Part shown: one piece after another, positions 7,209 to 14,969 of the stretch | Layout of the letters: every line of letters begins with the position of its first letter | How positions within the stretch are numbered: position 1 is the first letter of the stretch | NCBI GenBank assembly: GCA_964564435.1 | Contig: CAZMAT010000012.1 | Coordinates: forward strand, 13,411-77,410 | DNA from: Fermentibacter sp964564435 | GTDB lineage: Bacteria > Fermentibacterota > Fermentibacteria > Fermentibacterales > Fermentibacteraceae | DNA: 64,000 nucleotides | Reading direction: 5' to 3' | The notes under the pieces: generated by a model | Database searches by the model: none | Told to the model about the DNA's origin: nothing | Seen by the model: only the letters and a program-made list of their open reading frames with translations | Program-made: the position numbers and the translations under genes

Positions 7209-9862
7209 ACCTGGGCCGAGGGGGGCCTCTCCGTCGAGTCGGCGGCCCTGGCCTCCAGCTCCCTGGCCAGGGTATCCAGAGATGAGAGCACGGCGCGGAA
7301 CGCCCCCCTCTTCCTGGTCAGCCCCTTCGACGCTGCCGTCTTCAGGAAGGCTCTGAGCGCGGTCCCATCCTCGGCCCTGCCGCCTTCCCGCAGGATCTCG
7401 AGAGCTGTCTCGGCGAGATCGGCATCCCCGAAGGGCATTCCCTCCGGATCCTGGAATCCCTGTACGAGGAAGGCCCTCACGGGGGCGATCCCGGGCGTCT
7501 TCCTGAAGGCGGCGAACACGGTGCGCCGCAGGCCCGGCCTGGCGTTGAAGGCTCCCTTGAGGTCCTGCGTCAGCTCCGGGTATCTCTGCAGTTCGGCCCC
7601 CAGCAGCTCTATGGCCACCGAGGCCACCTGTGAGGATGCATCCCTAAGCATCTCCCTGGCCCTGACGGCAGCATCTACCCTGTCGGCGGAATAGTACGCG
7701 ATGAGGGCGACTTCCCTGATCCTCTCGTCGGGATCGCCTGTGAGCCTCCTCAGGGTCTCGACCGATTCGGGGAGCCTGAGCTCGCCGAGGATCTGGATCA
7801 CGTTCCTCGCGACGAACCAGTCCTCGTCCATGAGCCTCTGGGTCTCCGGCTCTCGTGGAGTCTCGTAGGCCATCTGCAGTCTCCTGAGCCTTCCGATTAG
7901 GACGGGAGCCACCCTCGCGCCGATCTTCTTGAGGACGCGGAACGCCCTGGCGCGCTGATGCCTGTCCGGCTCGTTGAAGACGTCGAGCAGCTTCGTCGTC
8001 ATGTTGCGGAGCACGAGCTTCCCCGCCAGGGTCTCGCCCTGCCTGGCCACTATCTCGTTGTAGGAAAGCAGTGAATCGACCAGCTTCTCGCCGACCTCCG
8101 GGGTGTCGATGCGCCTCAGAGCCTCTGCCAGCGCCCTTCTTCGCGCTGAAACGAGCTCGGGCATCGTCAGGTCGAGGATTCTGGTCTTCTCGAGAGACTC
8201 GGCCGCCAGTTCGGCGGTGGAGAACCTTCCCCGCGAGATCAGGGCCTCGCAGGCGGCGCCGATGAGGATGATCGAGGTGTAGAGGGTGTCCGGCGATGTC
8301 TCTATCGGCAGCCTCCTGGAGATCATGTCGATGATCTGGACGACGGTGTTGTCCTTGTTGCGCTCGATGCCGGTGATGACGAGGTCGAGGAGCCTGTCGG
8401 TGGCTTCGAGCCTGACGTCCTCGTCGGTGCTGTCGAGTTCGCCGAGGCGGAGCCTGATGATCTTCCTGAGCGCACTCCAGGCGATCTCCTTCTGGATGTC
8501 CCGTCTCGCCAGGATGCCCTTCTCGAGGATGCCCGGATCCAGCGCCGCGACGAAGCTCGCCAGAAGCCCCCTCTGCTTGTCCACGCCGCTCATGGACTCC
8601 TGGATTACCTTCTTGAAGGCCATGCCGAGCTCCTCGTCGGGGAGGTCCCTTATCGTGTCCCCCCTCTCCAGCCTGTCGACGAGCTCGGTGAAGATGATGT
8701 TCTCGAGGGTCGTGTCCTCGGGGGGGGCGGAAGTGCCCCCCATCACGGTTCCGTCCTTCGATACCAGCGCGTAGCGGTACTGGTCGACGGTTATCGAGGA
8801 GACCTCCCTCCTCTCGAGGAGAGAGGCGAGGCCGCCGTGCTCCTTGATGTAGACCGGCGCCTTGTTGAAGACGTTCGAGAACCTCATCACGTTCTCGGCG
8901 TCGGTGTCGTTCTGGAACGTGATGCTGCTGACACCGCGGTCGGACATGTCCTTCAGGAGAGCGTCGACCGAACCTCCCCTGCGCCGGACCTGGAGGTCGT
9001 TCACCATCAGCTCTCCGCCGATGGCGCTCAGGGTGACCATCGGGCCGGTCGAGAAGAAGCTTCCCAGGACTTCGAGGAATCCCTCGACGGATGGCGCGAT
9101 CGCGGGATGTCCCGAGGGATACATGCCGGTGGCCCTCACTATGAAGCCGAGCCTCTTGACCATGTTCTCGGCGGCCCTGGTCAGGGCCAGGGGCGAGAGC
9201 GTCGCCGACGCGCTCCGGTAGCTGAGCAGGTTCCTCGCCTGCGAGAGCCTCGTGGAGGATGTGTCGTCGAGCCTGTAGGACCAGCTGCCTCGTTCCCGCT
9301 GTATGAAGTCGAGCTCTTCGAGGACCTCGGTCAGCAGCCGCTGGCTGGCCTGGGAGAACACGGCGGTCTCGAGGGACAGGTCGGGGCCTCCGGGCTTCAG
9401 ATCGGCGAGCACTCTGAGAGCGATCGCGGCCCCTGACGAGTGCTCCGGCTCGAGCGACGAGTCCTTCAGTTCGCGGTTGAGCAGGAAATAGACCTCGAGG
9501 AGAAGGGAGACCTTCGCCATCGCATAGATCCTGCCGCCGGGCTGCAGAGCCTCCAGCCTCGCCCAGGCTTCCGCCATGTGCGGATCCTCTGGGATCATGG
9601 CCGAACGGAGCGCCTGAGGCTCCAGTGCCCCGGTGGACAGCCTGGACTGCAGCGTGGAGAAGTCGAGGAGGGCAAGGAAGAGCGAAGCCCTGTCGGCCGA
9701 GGAGATGCAGTCGGAGTCGAGGGCGGAGATGACCGAGGCGGCTTCCGCAGCCTCCATCTGCGACATCCTGGAGATGGACGACCCCATCATGGACTGGATG
9801 TCCTTCTGGTTCAACGCAGCCCTGACGAGCCCGTCCAGCGCTGTCCGCGCGTCTTCAGGCAT
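7205..9862 (-). CDS. HEAT-repeat-containing cytoplasmic protein, function unknown
   Basis: 885 residues, no signal peptide or membrane segment. I use the ATG at 9862 (MPEDARTALDGLV), which has a GGAGGG site 5 bp upstream; a longer frame to 9943 lacks one. The first half is alpha-helical with a block near residues 255-340 (RATGMYPSGHPAIAPSVEG, then GGELMVNDLQVRRRGGS). The second half, from about residue 600, is a solenoid of HEAT-like helical pairs (RVAPVLIGRLRRLQ, LGELRLPESVETLRRLTGD). Such proteins usually act as binding scaffolds. It lies just upstream, on the opposite strand, of the tRNA-Sec gene. Confidence 0.7.
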   Translation of the reverse strand: MPEDARTALDGLVRAALNQKDIQSMMGSSISRMSQMEAAEAASVISALDSDCISSADRASLFLALLDFSTLQSRLSTGALEPQALRSAMIPEDPHMAEAWARLEALQPGGRIYAMAKVSLLLEVYFLLNRELKDSSLEPEHSSGAAIALRVLADLKPGGPDLSLETAVFSQASQRLLTEVLEELDFIQRERGSWSYRLDDTSSTRLSQARNLLSYRSASATLSPLALTRAAENMVKRLGFIVRATGMYPSGHPAIAPSVEGFLEVLGSFFSTGPMVTLSAIGGELMVNDLQVRRRGGSVDALLKDMSDRGVSSITFQNDTDAENVMRFSNVFNKAPVYIKEHGGLASLLERREVSSITVDQYRYALVSKDGTVMGGTSAPPEDTTLENIIFTELVDRLERGDTIRDLPDEELGMAFKKVIQESMSGVDKQRGLLASFVAALDPGILEKGILARRDIQKEIAWSALRKIIRLRLGELDSTDEDVRLEATDRLLDLVITGIERNKDNTVVQIIDMISRRLPIETSPDTLYTSIILIGAACEALISRGRFSTAELAAESLEKTRILDLTMPELVSARRRALAEALRRIDTPEVGEKLVDSLLSYNEIVARQGETLAGKLVLRNMTTKLLDVFNEPDRHQRARAFRVLKKIGARVAPVLIGRLRRLQMAYETPREPETQRLMDEDWFVARNVIQILGELRLPESVETLRRLTGDPDERIREVALIAYYSADRVDAAVRAREMLRDASSQVASVAIELLGAELQRYPELTQDLKGAFNARPGLRRTVFAAFRKTPGIAPVRAFLVQGFQDPEGMPFGDADLAETALEILREGGRAEDGTALRAFLKTAASKGLTRKRGAFRAVLSSLDTLARELEARAADSTERPPSAQV

Positions 9863-9957
9863 CACGCCCTCCCCCCCTTGATAAGCTATAGCCAGCGGGT
9901 CTCCGGTGCAAGTGAGACTTGACACCGGGCCGGGCAGAGGCATCTTCGCGGCAGCGC

Positions 9958-10054
9958 GGGAGCGGAAGGGGGCTGGTGTCCCTCCCGGACTTCAAATCCG
10001 GCGCCGGGTGCTCAAACCACCCTGGGTGGGTTCGATTCCCACACGTTCCCGCCA
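9958..10054 (+). tRNA. selC: tRNA-Sec (anticodon TCA)
   Basis: 97 nt including encoded CCA. It starts GGGAGCGG and ends with ACGTTCCC, discriminator G and CCA, as E. coli tRNA-Sec does (G73-CCA). The 8-bp acceptor stem has one terminal G-A mismatch. A long D stem precedes the anticodon arm CCGGA-CTTCAAA-TCCGG, whose TCA reads UGA. A long variable arm (about 10041 down to 10003) and a T arm GTGGG-TTCGATT-CCCAC complete it. The TTCAAAT anticodon loop and large variable arm separate it from tRNA-Ser and suppressor tRNAs. It implies the organism decodes UGA as selenocysteine; no selA, selB, selD or selenoprotein is in the window. Confidence 0.93.
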
Positions 10055-10077
10055 TGCCCGCTGAGCGGGCATGGCGG
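10049..10077. repeat. 13-bp perfect hairpin overlapping the tRNA-Sec 3' end
   Basis: CCGCCATGCCCGC, loop TGA, GCGGGCATGGCGG. The 5' arm contains the last bases of the acceptor stem, the discriminator and the CCA of tRNA-Sec. No T tract follows, so it is not a classic terminator. In the precursor it could compete with acceptor-stem folding or act as a processing signal. Confidence 0.75.
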
Positions 10078-10085
10078 CGTCGCCA

Positions 10086-10108
10086 GCATGTTCGCGAAGC
10101 GAACATGC
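10086..10108. repeat. perfect 10-bp stem-loop preceding repeat copy 1
   Basis: GCATGTTCGC, loop GAA, GCGAACATGC. It ends inside the first bases of the 113-bp repeat. A different perfect hairpin (GATTCCGC-AGG-GCGGAATC, about 10312-10330) stands before the second copy. Confidence 0.7.
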
Positions 10109-10157
10109 GAGAGACCATTCCTCCAGCCACTTCAGCCGTTAGCCCGCCTTGCGGGCA
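10103..10157. repeat. 113-bp repeat, copy 1, left 55 bp
   Basis: These 55 bp are identical to 10335-10389, the first 55 bp of the complete copy. The sequence is then cut by the N run. It contains a GCCCGC-CTT-GCGGGC hairpin. Confidence 0.85.
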
Positions 10158-10257
10158 NNNNNNNNNNNNNNNNNNNNNNNNNNNNNNNNNNNNNNNNNNN
10201 NNNNNNNNNNNNNNNNNNNNNNNNNNNNNNNNNNNNNNNNNNNNNNNNNNNNNNNNN
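10158..10257. other. assembly gap of 100 N
   Basis: Exactly 100 N. The 55 bases before it and the 55 bases after it are the first and last 55 bases of the same 113-bp repeat, whose complete copy (10335-10447) has only ATC between them. The true gap may therefore be as short as 3 bp, or hold more repeat copies. Confidence 0.95.
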
Positions 10258-10312
10258 ATGGCACGCGCACTCGCAGGTCTCCTGCGGAAACCTGCTGTAG
10301 CGCTACCCGTCG
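10258..10312. repeat. 113-bp repeat, copy 1, right 55 bp
   Basis: Identical to 10393-10447, the last 55 bp of the complete copy. It contains a CGCAGG-TCT-CCTGCG hairpin. It then diverges into the second variable hairpin. Confidence 0.85.
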
Positions 10313-10334
10313 ATTCCGCAGGGCGGAATCGATG

Positions 10335-10447
10335 ACATGCGAGAGACCATTCCTCCAGCCACTTCAGCCGTTAGCCCGCCTTGCGGGCAATCATGGCACG
10401 CGCACTCGCAGGTCTCCTGCGGAAACCTGCTGTAGCGCTACCCGTCG
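10335..10447. repeat. 113-bp repeat, complete copy
   Basis: Complete unit running from ACATGCGAGAGACC to CTACCCGTCG, with two internal short-loop hairpins. Copies 1 and 2 are separated by 22 bp made mostly of a perfect stem-loop. No open frame, no tRNA. The unit is too long and the spacers too short for a CRISPR array. Confidence 0.85.
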
Positions 10448-10453
10448 CGTTCC

Positions 10454-10658
10454 GTCCGGTGTCAGAGGAAAAAACGTAAAGTACTCACACCTTTCTAGAC
10501 ATAAGCGGATGCCTAGCGGTACAACCCTTACGCTACATCGACGATACTGTCTGGCTTTTTGCGAAATATGGCGCATCAATGTGGCGCATTGTTACATGTC
10601 TACAATAGTTCGATGCACTGATTTTGAGTACTTTACGTTTTTTCCTCTGACACCGGAC
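10454..10658. mobile_element. 205-bp MITE-like element with 34-bp perfect terminal inverted repeats
   Basis: The left end (10454-10487) begins GTCCGGTGTCAGAGGAAAAA and the right end (10625-10658) is its exact reverse complement over 34 bp. The 137-bp interior is AT-richer than its surroundings and has no coding frame. The ends share GGTGTCAG with the sequence beside the REP-associated transposase at 47715-48383, so that protein class may mobilise it. The right end lies inside tcdA and supplies its last codons and stop. A 14-bp direct repeat TGACACCGGACGAG (10648-10661 and 10663-10676) overlaps the right border. Confidence 0.75.
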
Positions 10659-11415
10659 GAGCTGACACCGGACGAGGGGCCGGGCGGGCGAGGAGGCGGA
10701 GAGCTTCCGCGGCGCAGGCGTATCCGAACATCCCCGGCAGGGGGCCGATCCCCGGGAGCCTCCGCCTGATCCGTCCCCTCCTCTCGAGCATCTCGCTGTC
10801 GTCCGGCGGGCCGGCCTCCACCGGCGGGACCTCGGTCGAGAAGACGCACCTGATGCCTGTCCTGATCCCCCGCCTCCCCAGGTAGGATCTCACCTTCCTC
10901 GCGAGCGGGCAGACGCTGGTCTTCGAGATGTCGTCGACCACGATCTTCGATGGGTCCATCCTCCTGGATGCCCCCATGCTGCTCACGACGGGCGTCCCAC
11001 CCGTCACGCAGGCCGCAAGCAGGGCGACCTTCGGGTTGAGCGAGTCTATCGAGTCGATCACGATGCGGGGCCCGCGATCCAGGACGACTCCGGCATTATC
11101 CTGATCGAGGAACAGGACCAGCGGTACCACCGAGGTGTCCGGGCATGCCGACGCGAGATGGCGAGCCATCAGCTCCGCCTTCGGACAGCCGACGTCGGAC
11201 GGGCAGGCGAAGGGGCTCCTGTTGAGCGAACTCTCCGTGATAACGTCAGAGTCTACCACGATGAGCCGGCCGACTCCGTTCCGCGCGAGCGAGACGGCGG
11301 CGTGGCTGCCCACTCCGCCCAGGCCGATCACCGCGACTGTCGAACTCCTTATCCTCTCGAAGGCTTCCGGCCCGAAGAACTCGCGGGTCCTCGCGAACCG
11401 CTCCCAGTCAGCCAC
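10633..11415 (-). CDS. tcdA: tRNA threonylcarbamoyladenosine dehydratase-like E1/ThiF protein
   Basis: 260 residues. TcdA (CsdL) uses ATP to cyclise t6A37 of ANN-decoding tRNAs to ct6A. The Rossmann ATP site is VAVIGLGGVGSHAAVSLARNG, followed by VVDSDVITESSLNRSPFA, IDSIDSLNPKVAL, and the family C-terminal pattern GIRCVFSTE, as in E. coli TcdA. I start at GTG 11415 (MADWERFARTREFFG) because GGAGG lies 7 bp upstream; it overlaps the tatD stop by 8 bp. An ATG at 11433 has no ribosome site. The last residues (about RPVSARPVSEEKT) and the stop TAA are encoded by the inverted-repeat element, so the native C-terminus has been replaced. Confidence 0.82.
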   Translation of the reverse strand: MADWERFARTREFFGPEAFERIRSSTVAVIGLGGVGSHAAVSLARNGVGRLIVVDSDVITESSLNRSPFACPSDVGCPKAELMARHLASACPDTSVVPLVLFLDQDNAGVVLDRGPRIVIDSIDSLNPKVALLAACVTGGTPVVSSMGASRRMDPSKIVVDDISKTSVCPLARKVRSYLGRRGIRTGIRCVFSTEVPPVEAGPPDDSEMLERRGRIRRRLPGIGPLPGMFGYACAAEALRLLARPAPRPVSARPVSEEKT

Positions 11416-12163
11416 CGAAAAGCCTCCGGGCATTCGCGGCCGTCGTCCCGGCCACGGATTCAGGGGTCACCCCCCTGATGCGGGCGACGGCTCCGGCCAC
11501 GAGGGCGACATGCATCGGCTCGGTCCCTCCCGGCTCGATCCCCTCGACTCCGAGCGACGGTGCGTCCGTCTCGAGCAGCATCATGTCGGGCGGAACGAAT
11601 GCCGCCGAGGCGTGGGCGCGTCTCGCACCGGGCCTCGTCACCGCCCCTCCGAAGGAAAGGAGGAACCCGGCGTCGAGGAAGGGATCGGCTTCTGCCGGAG
11701 TCCTCGAGAACGCGTGAAGGACACCCCTGAGCCCGGGGAGGAAGCCCGAGATGACGGAATGGAGGTCGCTGAAGGCCTGCCTGCAGTGGAGGATGACCGG
11801 GAGGCCCAGATCGCATGCAAGCGCGAGCTGCGGTTCCAGAACACCCGTCTGAACGTCCCTGGGCGGGCATCCTTCGGCCCAGTCCAGCCCGATCTCGCCC
11901 ACGGCAAGGCACGACAGGCGCGCAAGCTCCTCGCGGAGCTCGGGGACGTCGAGACCCTCCGAAGCGGACCAGGGATGCAGGCCGAGGGCGAGATGGACAC
12001 CCTCGCGGCCTCCGAGGGCTCCGGCGGCGCCCCATGACGCCCTGTCCACCGACGGGACCATGATGTCACTCACTCCGGCGTCCCGGGCACGCCGCAGCAC
12101 GTCATCGAGCCGGGATGCGAGCGGTTCCGCAGTCAGATGGCAGTGGGCGTCGTAGAGAGCCAC
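11408..12163 (-). CDS. tatD: TatD-family metal-dependent hydrolase/DNase
   Basis: 251 residues, the usual length. Amidohydrolase-fold metal ligands are all present: YDAHCHL near the N-terminus, GEIGLDWAEG (Glu), ILHCRQAF (His), LHAFS (His) and LLETDAP (Asp). The family has 3'-5' DNase/RNase activity in the cytoplasm. It lies 27 bp after the DUF4282 gene and overlaps the tcdA start, forming a minus-strand operon. Confidence 0.88.
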   Translation of the reverse strand: MALYDAHCHLTAEPLASRLDDVLRRARDAGVSDIMVPSVDRASWGAAGALGGREGVHLALGLHPWSASEGLDVPELREELARLSCLAVGEIGLDWAEGCPPRDVQTGVLEPQLALACDLGLPVILHCRQAFSDLHSVISGFLPGLRGVLHAFSRTPAEADPFLDAGFLLSFGGAVTRPGARRAHASAAFVPPDMMLLETDAPSLGVEGIEPGGTEPMHVALVAGAVARIRGVTPESVAGTTAANARRLFGG

Positions 12164-12190
12164 GACGGAACCCGGCCTGCCGCTCTGCGA

Positions 12191-12520
12191 TCAGCCCTGG
12201 CCCTGTACCTGTTCCTGCCCCCGTTCCGCGATCCTGGTGGTGTTCTCGTAGATCCTGAAAAGCACGATGGCCGTCTCCAGCCCCATCCTCAGGATCACGA
12301 GGTACAGCAGGTAGACGAACGGAGTGACTGCGAGCACGATCCACGGAGAGACCTCGTACTCGCTCGCGTACCCCAGGAAGGCGCCTGCGATGATCCCCGC
12401 CGCGCACAGCGTGAGCAGCGCGAACAGCACGAAGTACAAAAAGCTCACGAGCTTCGGGAAGACGAAGGATCTGAACGAGAAGTCGAAGAGAGAACCGAAG
12501 AACCCCCTGTTCCCGGCCAC
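12191..12520 (-). CDS. DUF4282 membrane protein
   Basis: 109 residues. It begins GFFGSLFDFSFRSFVFPKLVSFLY, the hallmark of DUF4282, followed by two membrane helices (about 20-50 and 60-80) and the conserved ETAIVLFRIYENT near the C-terminus. The tail is Gln/Gly-rich. Function unknown. It is 13 bp after the upstream lipoprotein gene and 27 bp before tatD, so probably cotranscribed. Confidence 0.8.
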   Translation of the reverse strand: MAGNRGFFGSLFDFSFRSFVFPKLVSFLYFVLFALLTLCAAGIIAGAFLGYASEYEVSPWIVLAVTPFVYLLYLVILRMGLETAIVLFRIYENTTRIAERGQEQVQGQG

Positions 12521-12533
12521 GATGCCCTCCCCC

Positions 12534-13241
12534 CTAGAATCCGGAGCCCTGCGAGAACAACCTCATCTCATCCCTGAGCGCGCACCAGTCTCCGCCCTCC
12601 TGCTTCGAAGCGACGGAGTCGACCAGGGCCACGGTGCCGGTCCCGGGGGCGTCGAACCAGATCATCGTCCTCGTCGATGCAGAGTCGGGCTCCCATGAGG
12701 CCTCGATCTCGAGTACGTCGGAATACTCCCCGAACTGGGTCTGGCAGTTCCCGCCCAGGGACTGCACGGTCGCGAAGATGTCCGTCGGGCGCCTCCTGAA
12801 CAGCCATGTGTCGCCTTCCGAGAGCGGCAGGGGGATGGTCCAGAGAGGAGTCGTGCTCACTGTGTCGGCGAAGGCTTCCACGATCGACTCGGAGACATGG
12901 ACGTACTCCGTCGAGAAGTACGGTATCTGGGGCTCGTCGCCGGTCTCGAAGTGAAGGGTGTCGGCCCCGGCCTTGTAGACGACGGCGAGTTCGAAGCCCC
13001 CGGCATGCATGGTCATCCGCGCGACCGAGACGGAGGACATGCCGGTGACCGTGTACTCGAGGGAGTCCGACGAGCCCTCTCCGGTGCGGATGTACCGCCA
13101 GGAGTTACCTTCTGCGAAGGGGAAGTACTCCGCCCCGGCCTGCTCTTCGGGGGCGAAGGGACCCCCGGCGTCGATATCGCCGCATGAGCAGAACATCATC
13201 GCCATGAGAGCCGACGCCGCAAACGCTGCTTTGGAACTCAT
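12534..13241 (-). CDS. lipoprotein, paralogue of next upstream gene
   Basis: 235 residues. The start ATG at 13241 has GGAGGAAG just upstream; the frame is open further but that part is not coding-like. N-terminus MSSKAAFAASALMAMMFCSC is a lipoprotein signal. The body repeats the plan of the gene at 13277-13918: YFPFAEGNSWRYIRTG (compare YFPHGMASYWDYERNG), a central beta region, and PLSEGDTWLF (compare PLTEGDTWAA). The two look like a tandem duplication. They probably sit on the outer membrane; no function is known. Confidence 0.75.
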   Translation of the reverse strand: MSSKAAFAASALMAMMFCSCGDIDAGGPFAPEEQAGAEYFPFAEGNSWRYIRTGEGSSDSLEYTVTGMSSVSVARMTMHAGGFELAVVYKAGADTLHFETGDEPQIPYFSTEYVHVSESIVEAFADTVSTTPLWTIPLPLSEGDTWLFRRRPTDIFATVQSLGGNCQTQFGEYSDVLEIEASWEPDSASTRTMIWFDAPGTGTVALVDSVASKQEGGDWCALRDEMRLFSQGSGF

Positions 13242-13276
13242 CTGCTTCCTCCAGACGGCCGCGGTGCCGGCCGGCG

Positions 13277-13918
13277 TCAGAACGTCAGGTGCCCGACCAG
13301 ATCCTCCGACAGCTCGTAGAGGACCAGCGGGCCGTTCTGCATGATTTTGCCGTGAGATACGAGCCCCACGCCCGGGGCGTACCAGTAGTCGTCGACGGTC
13401 TGGATGCCCAGCGTGTCGACCTCGGTGGTGGATATGTGGAGCACGTTCTCGAAGGTGCCGTCGGGGACGGTCACGGTCTCCTCCATGGAGACGACCTCCG
13501 CCGCGACGTCGGGCGAAGCGGCCCACGTGTCGCCCTCGGTGAGAGGGAACCTCGCGAGCTGCAGAGAATCGGTCATGAGTGTATCGGTGAAGGACCACAC
13601 CCCGTATCCGTCGATCCTGAAGGCGGAGACACCCCCGAGCGGGGTGACTATCTGGAGGGTATCGGTGAAGATGGTGTCGGTGCCGGCCGTGGTGAGCTCC
13701 ACGAGGTCCGAACCGCCCGTCTCCGCCAGCCCCGTGACGGTGGTCAGGCGGCTGCCGTGGGCGACGAACTGGCCGCCGACCGTCCCGTTCCGTTCATAAT
13801 CCCAGTAGGATGCCATCCCATGGGGGAAGTAGTCGCTGTCCTCCATCCCGCCGCCCGCTGGATCCGAGCCGCACGACAGGGTGAGCAGAGCTGCCAGAAC
13901 GGCCGCCGTCTTCTTCAT
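13277..13918 (-). CDS. lipoprotein, paralogue of downstream gene
   Basis: 213 residues with GGGAGG before the ATG. MKKTAAVLAALLTLSCGSD is a lipoprotein signal with Cys at residue 16. The mature protein is beta-rich, Thr/Asp-rich and low in Lys, and ends VDDYWYAPGVGLVSHGKI, a pattern common in small outer-membrane-type lipoproteins measured by their WYAPGVG block. It is 35 bp upstream of its paralogue. No function is assigned. Confidence 0.75.
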   Translation of the reverse strand: MKKTAAVLAALLTLSCGSDPAGGGMEDSDYFPHGMASYWDYERNGTVGGQFVAHGSRLTTVTGLAETGGSDLVELTTAGTDTIFTDTLQIVTPLGGVSAFRIDGYGVWSFTDTLMTDSLQLARFPLTEGDTWAASPDVAAEVVSMEETVTVPDGTFENVLHISTTEVDTLGIQTVDDYWYAPGVGLVSHGKIMQNGPLVLYELSEDLVGHLTF

Positions 13919-13984
13919 AGAGCCTCCCGGTTCGTCGTAATGCGAAAGATAGCATCGGCGGAGCCGGCGACAATGTCGGGCACC

Positions 13985-14956
13985 TCACTCCTGCGGGTCG
14001 TCGAAGGCGAGCGTCCGCCTCCTGAATCCGTATCCCATCACGTCGTACGCGTCGTGCAGGACCATGAACGCATGCGGATCGATGCTCCTCACTATCTCCT
14101 CGAGGAGCCTGACCTGACGCCTGTGGACGCAGACGTAGATAACCTCCTTGGGCCTGCGGGCGAAGCCGCCCTCGGCCTTGAGGAAGGTGACGCCGCGGTC
14201 GAGTTCCTCGAGGATCGCGTCACGTATGCTCTCAGACTTCGACGATATGATGAAGGCCGCCCTCACGTACGGCATCCCCTCGGCCGCCAGGTCGGTCATC
14301 CTCGAGCAGAGGAACAGGTTCAGGTAGGCCCAGATGACGAGGGGGGCGTCGGAGAAGGCGAAGCCCGACGCGAGGATGATGAGCGACTCGACCACCCAGT
14401 AGCCGCTGCTCATCGAGAGCCCTGTGTACTTCCTGAGGATGGCCACCGGTATGTCGGTCCCCCCGGTGGATCCGCCGAACCTGAAGATGATGCCGAGGCC
14501 GATCCCGAGACCCGTCGATCCGGCTATGCTCGCGAGCAGGATGTCGACGGGGTTCCGGCCGTCCAGGAAGAAGGCGAGCCGCGCCGGTTCGCCCGCCCCG
14601 GCGAGGTTGTGGACGAGCGAGGCATAGTCGGGCAGGAACGAGAAGTGAGAGGGCATGAAGACCCAGCACATGCCTGTCGAGACCATCGCACCGACGAAGC
14701 TCTTGAGGCCGAACTGCCGCCCGATGGAGATCCATCCCAGGATGAACAGCGGGATGTTGAAGCATAGCATCCAGAAGCTCTCGGGGAGGGATGTGAATCT
14801 GTAGAGGATCTGGGAGAGCCCTCCCACACCGCCCGGAGAGACACGGAACGGGAAGAGGAACCACGAGTATGCGGCACCGTAGAGCACCGATCCGGCCAGC
14901 ATGCCGGCGTAGCCCCTGATCTCGCGGCCAGCCGTGTGCTTCAGGAAGACGCCCAT
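13985..14956 (-). CDS. yitT: YitT/DUF161 family membrane protein with DUF2179 domain
   Basis: 323 residues. The first about 220 residues hold five to six membrane helices with the family motifs FPFRVSPGGVGGLSQILYR and GIIFRFGGSTGGTDIPVAIL. The last about 90 residues are the soluble DUF2179 domain (GVTFLKAEGGFARRPKEVIYVCVHRRQVRLLEEIVRSIDP, split here only by description). The family's transport role is unproven. It is the last gene of the pyrG-purF-guaA unit, 13 bp after guaA; there is no obvious link to nucleotide synthesis. Confidence 0.85.
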   Translation of the reverse strand: MGVFLKHTAGREIRGYAGMLAGSVLYGAAYSWFLFPFRVSPGGVGGLSQILYRFTSLPESFWMLCFNIPLFILGWISIGRQFGLKSFVGAMVSTGMCWVFMPSHFSFLPDYASLVHNLAGAGEPARLAFFLDGRNPVDILLASIAGSTGLGIGLGIIFRFGGSTGGTDIPVAILRKYTGLSMSSGYWVVESLIILASGFAFSDAPLVIWAYLNLFLCSRMTDLAAEGMPYVRAAFIISSKSESIRDAILEELDRGVTFLKAEGGFARRPKEVIYVCVHRRQVRLLEEIVRSIDPHAFMVLHDAYDVMGYGFRRRTLAFDDPQE

Positions 14957-14969
14957 CCCGGCCTCCGGC

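Noticed and set aside
5474..7285. 600-codon frame inside glgP
   Set aside because: Out-of-frame shadow of the phosphorylase gene with Arg-rich, motif-free translation.
10086..10447. CRISPR array
   Set aside because: Only two 113-bp units separated by 22 bp of hairpin; no 25-40 bp repeat period and no cas gene.
10633..10849. Frames across the inverted-repeat element as a small gene
   Set aside because: No start signal, and the continuous sense is the end of tcdA.
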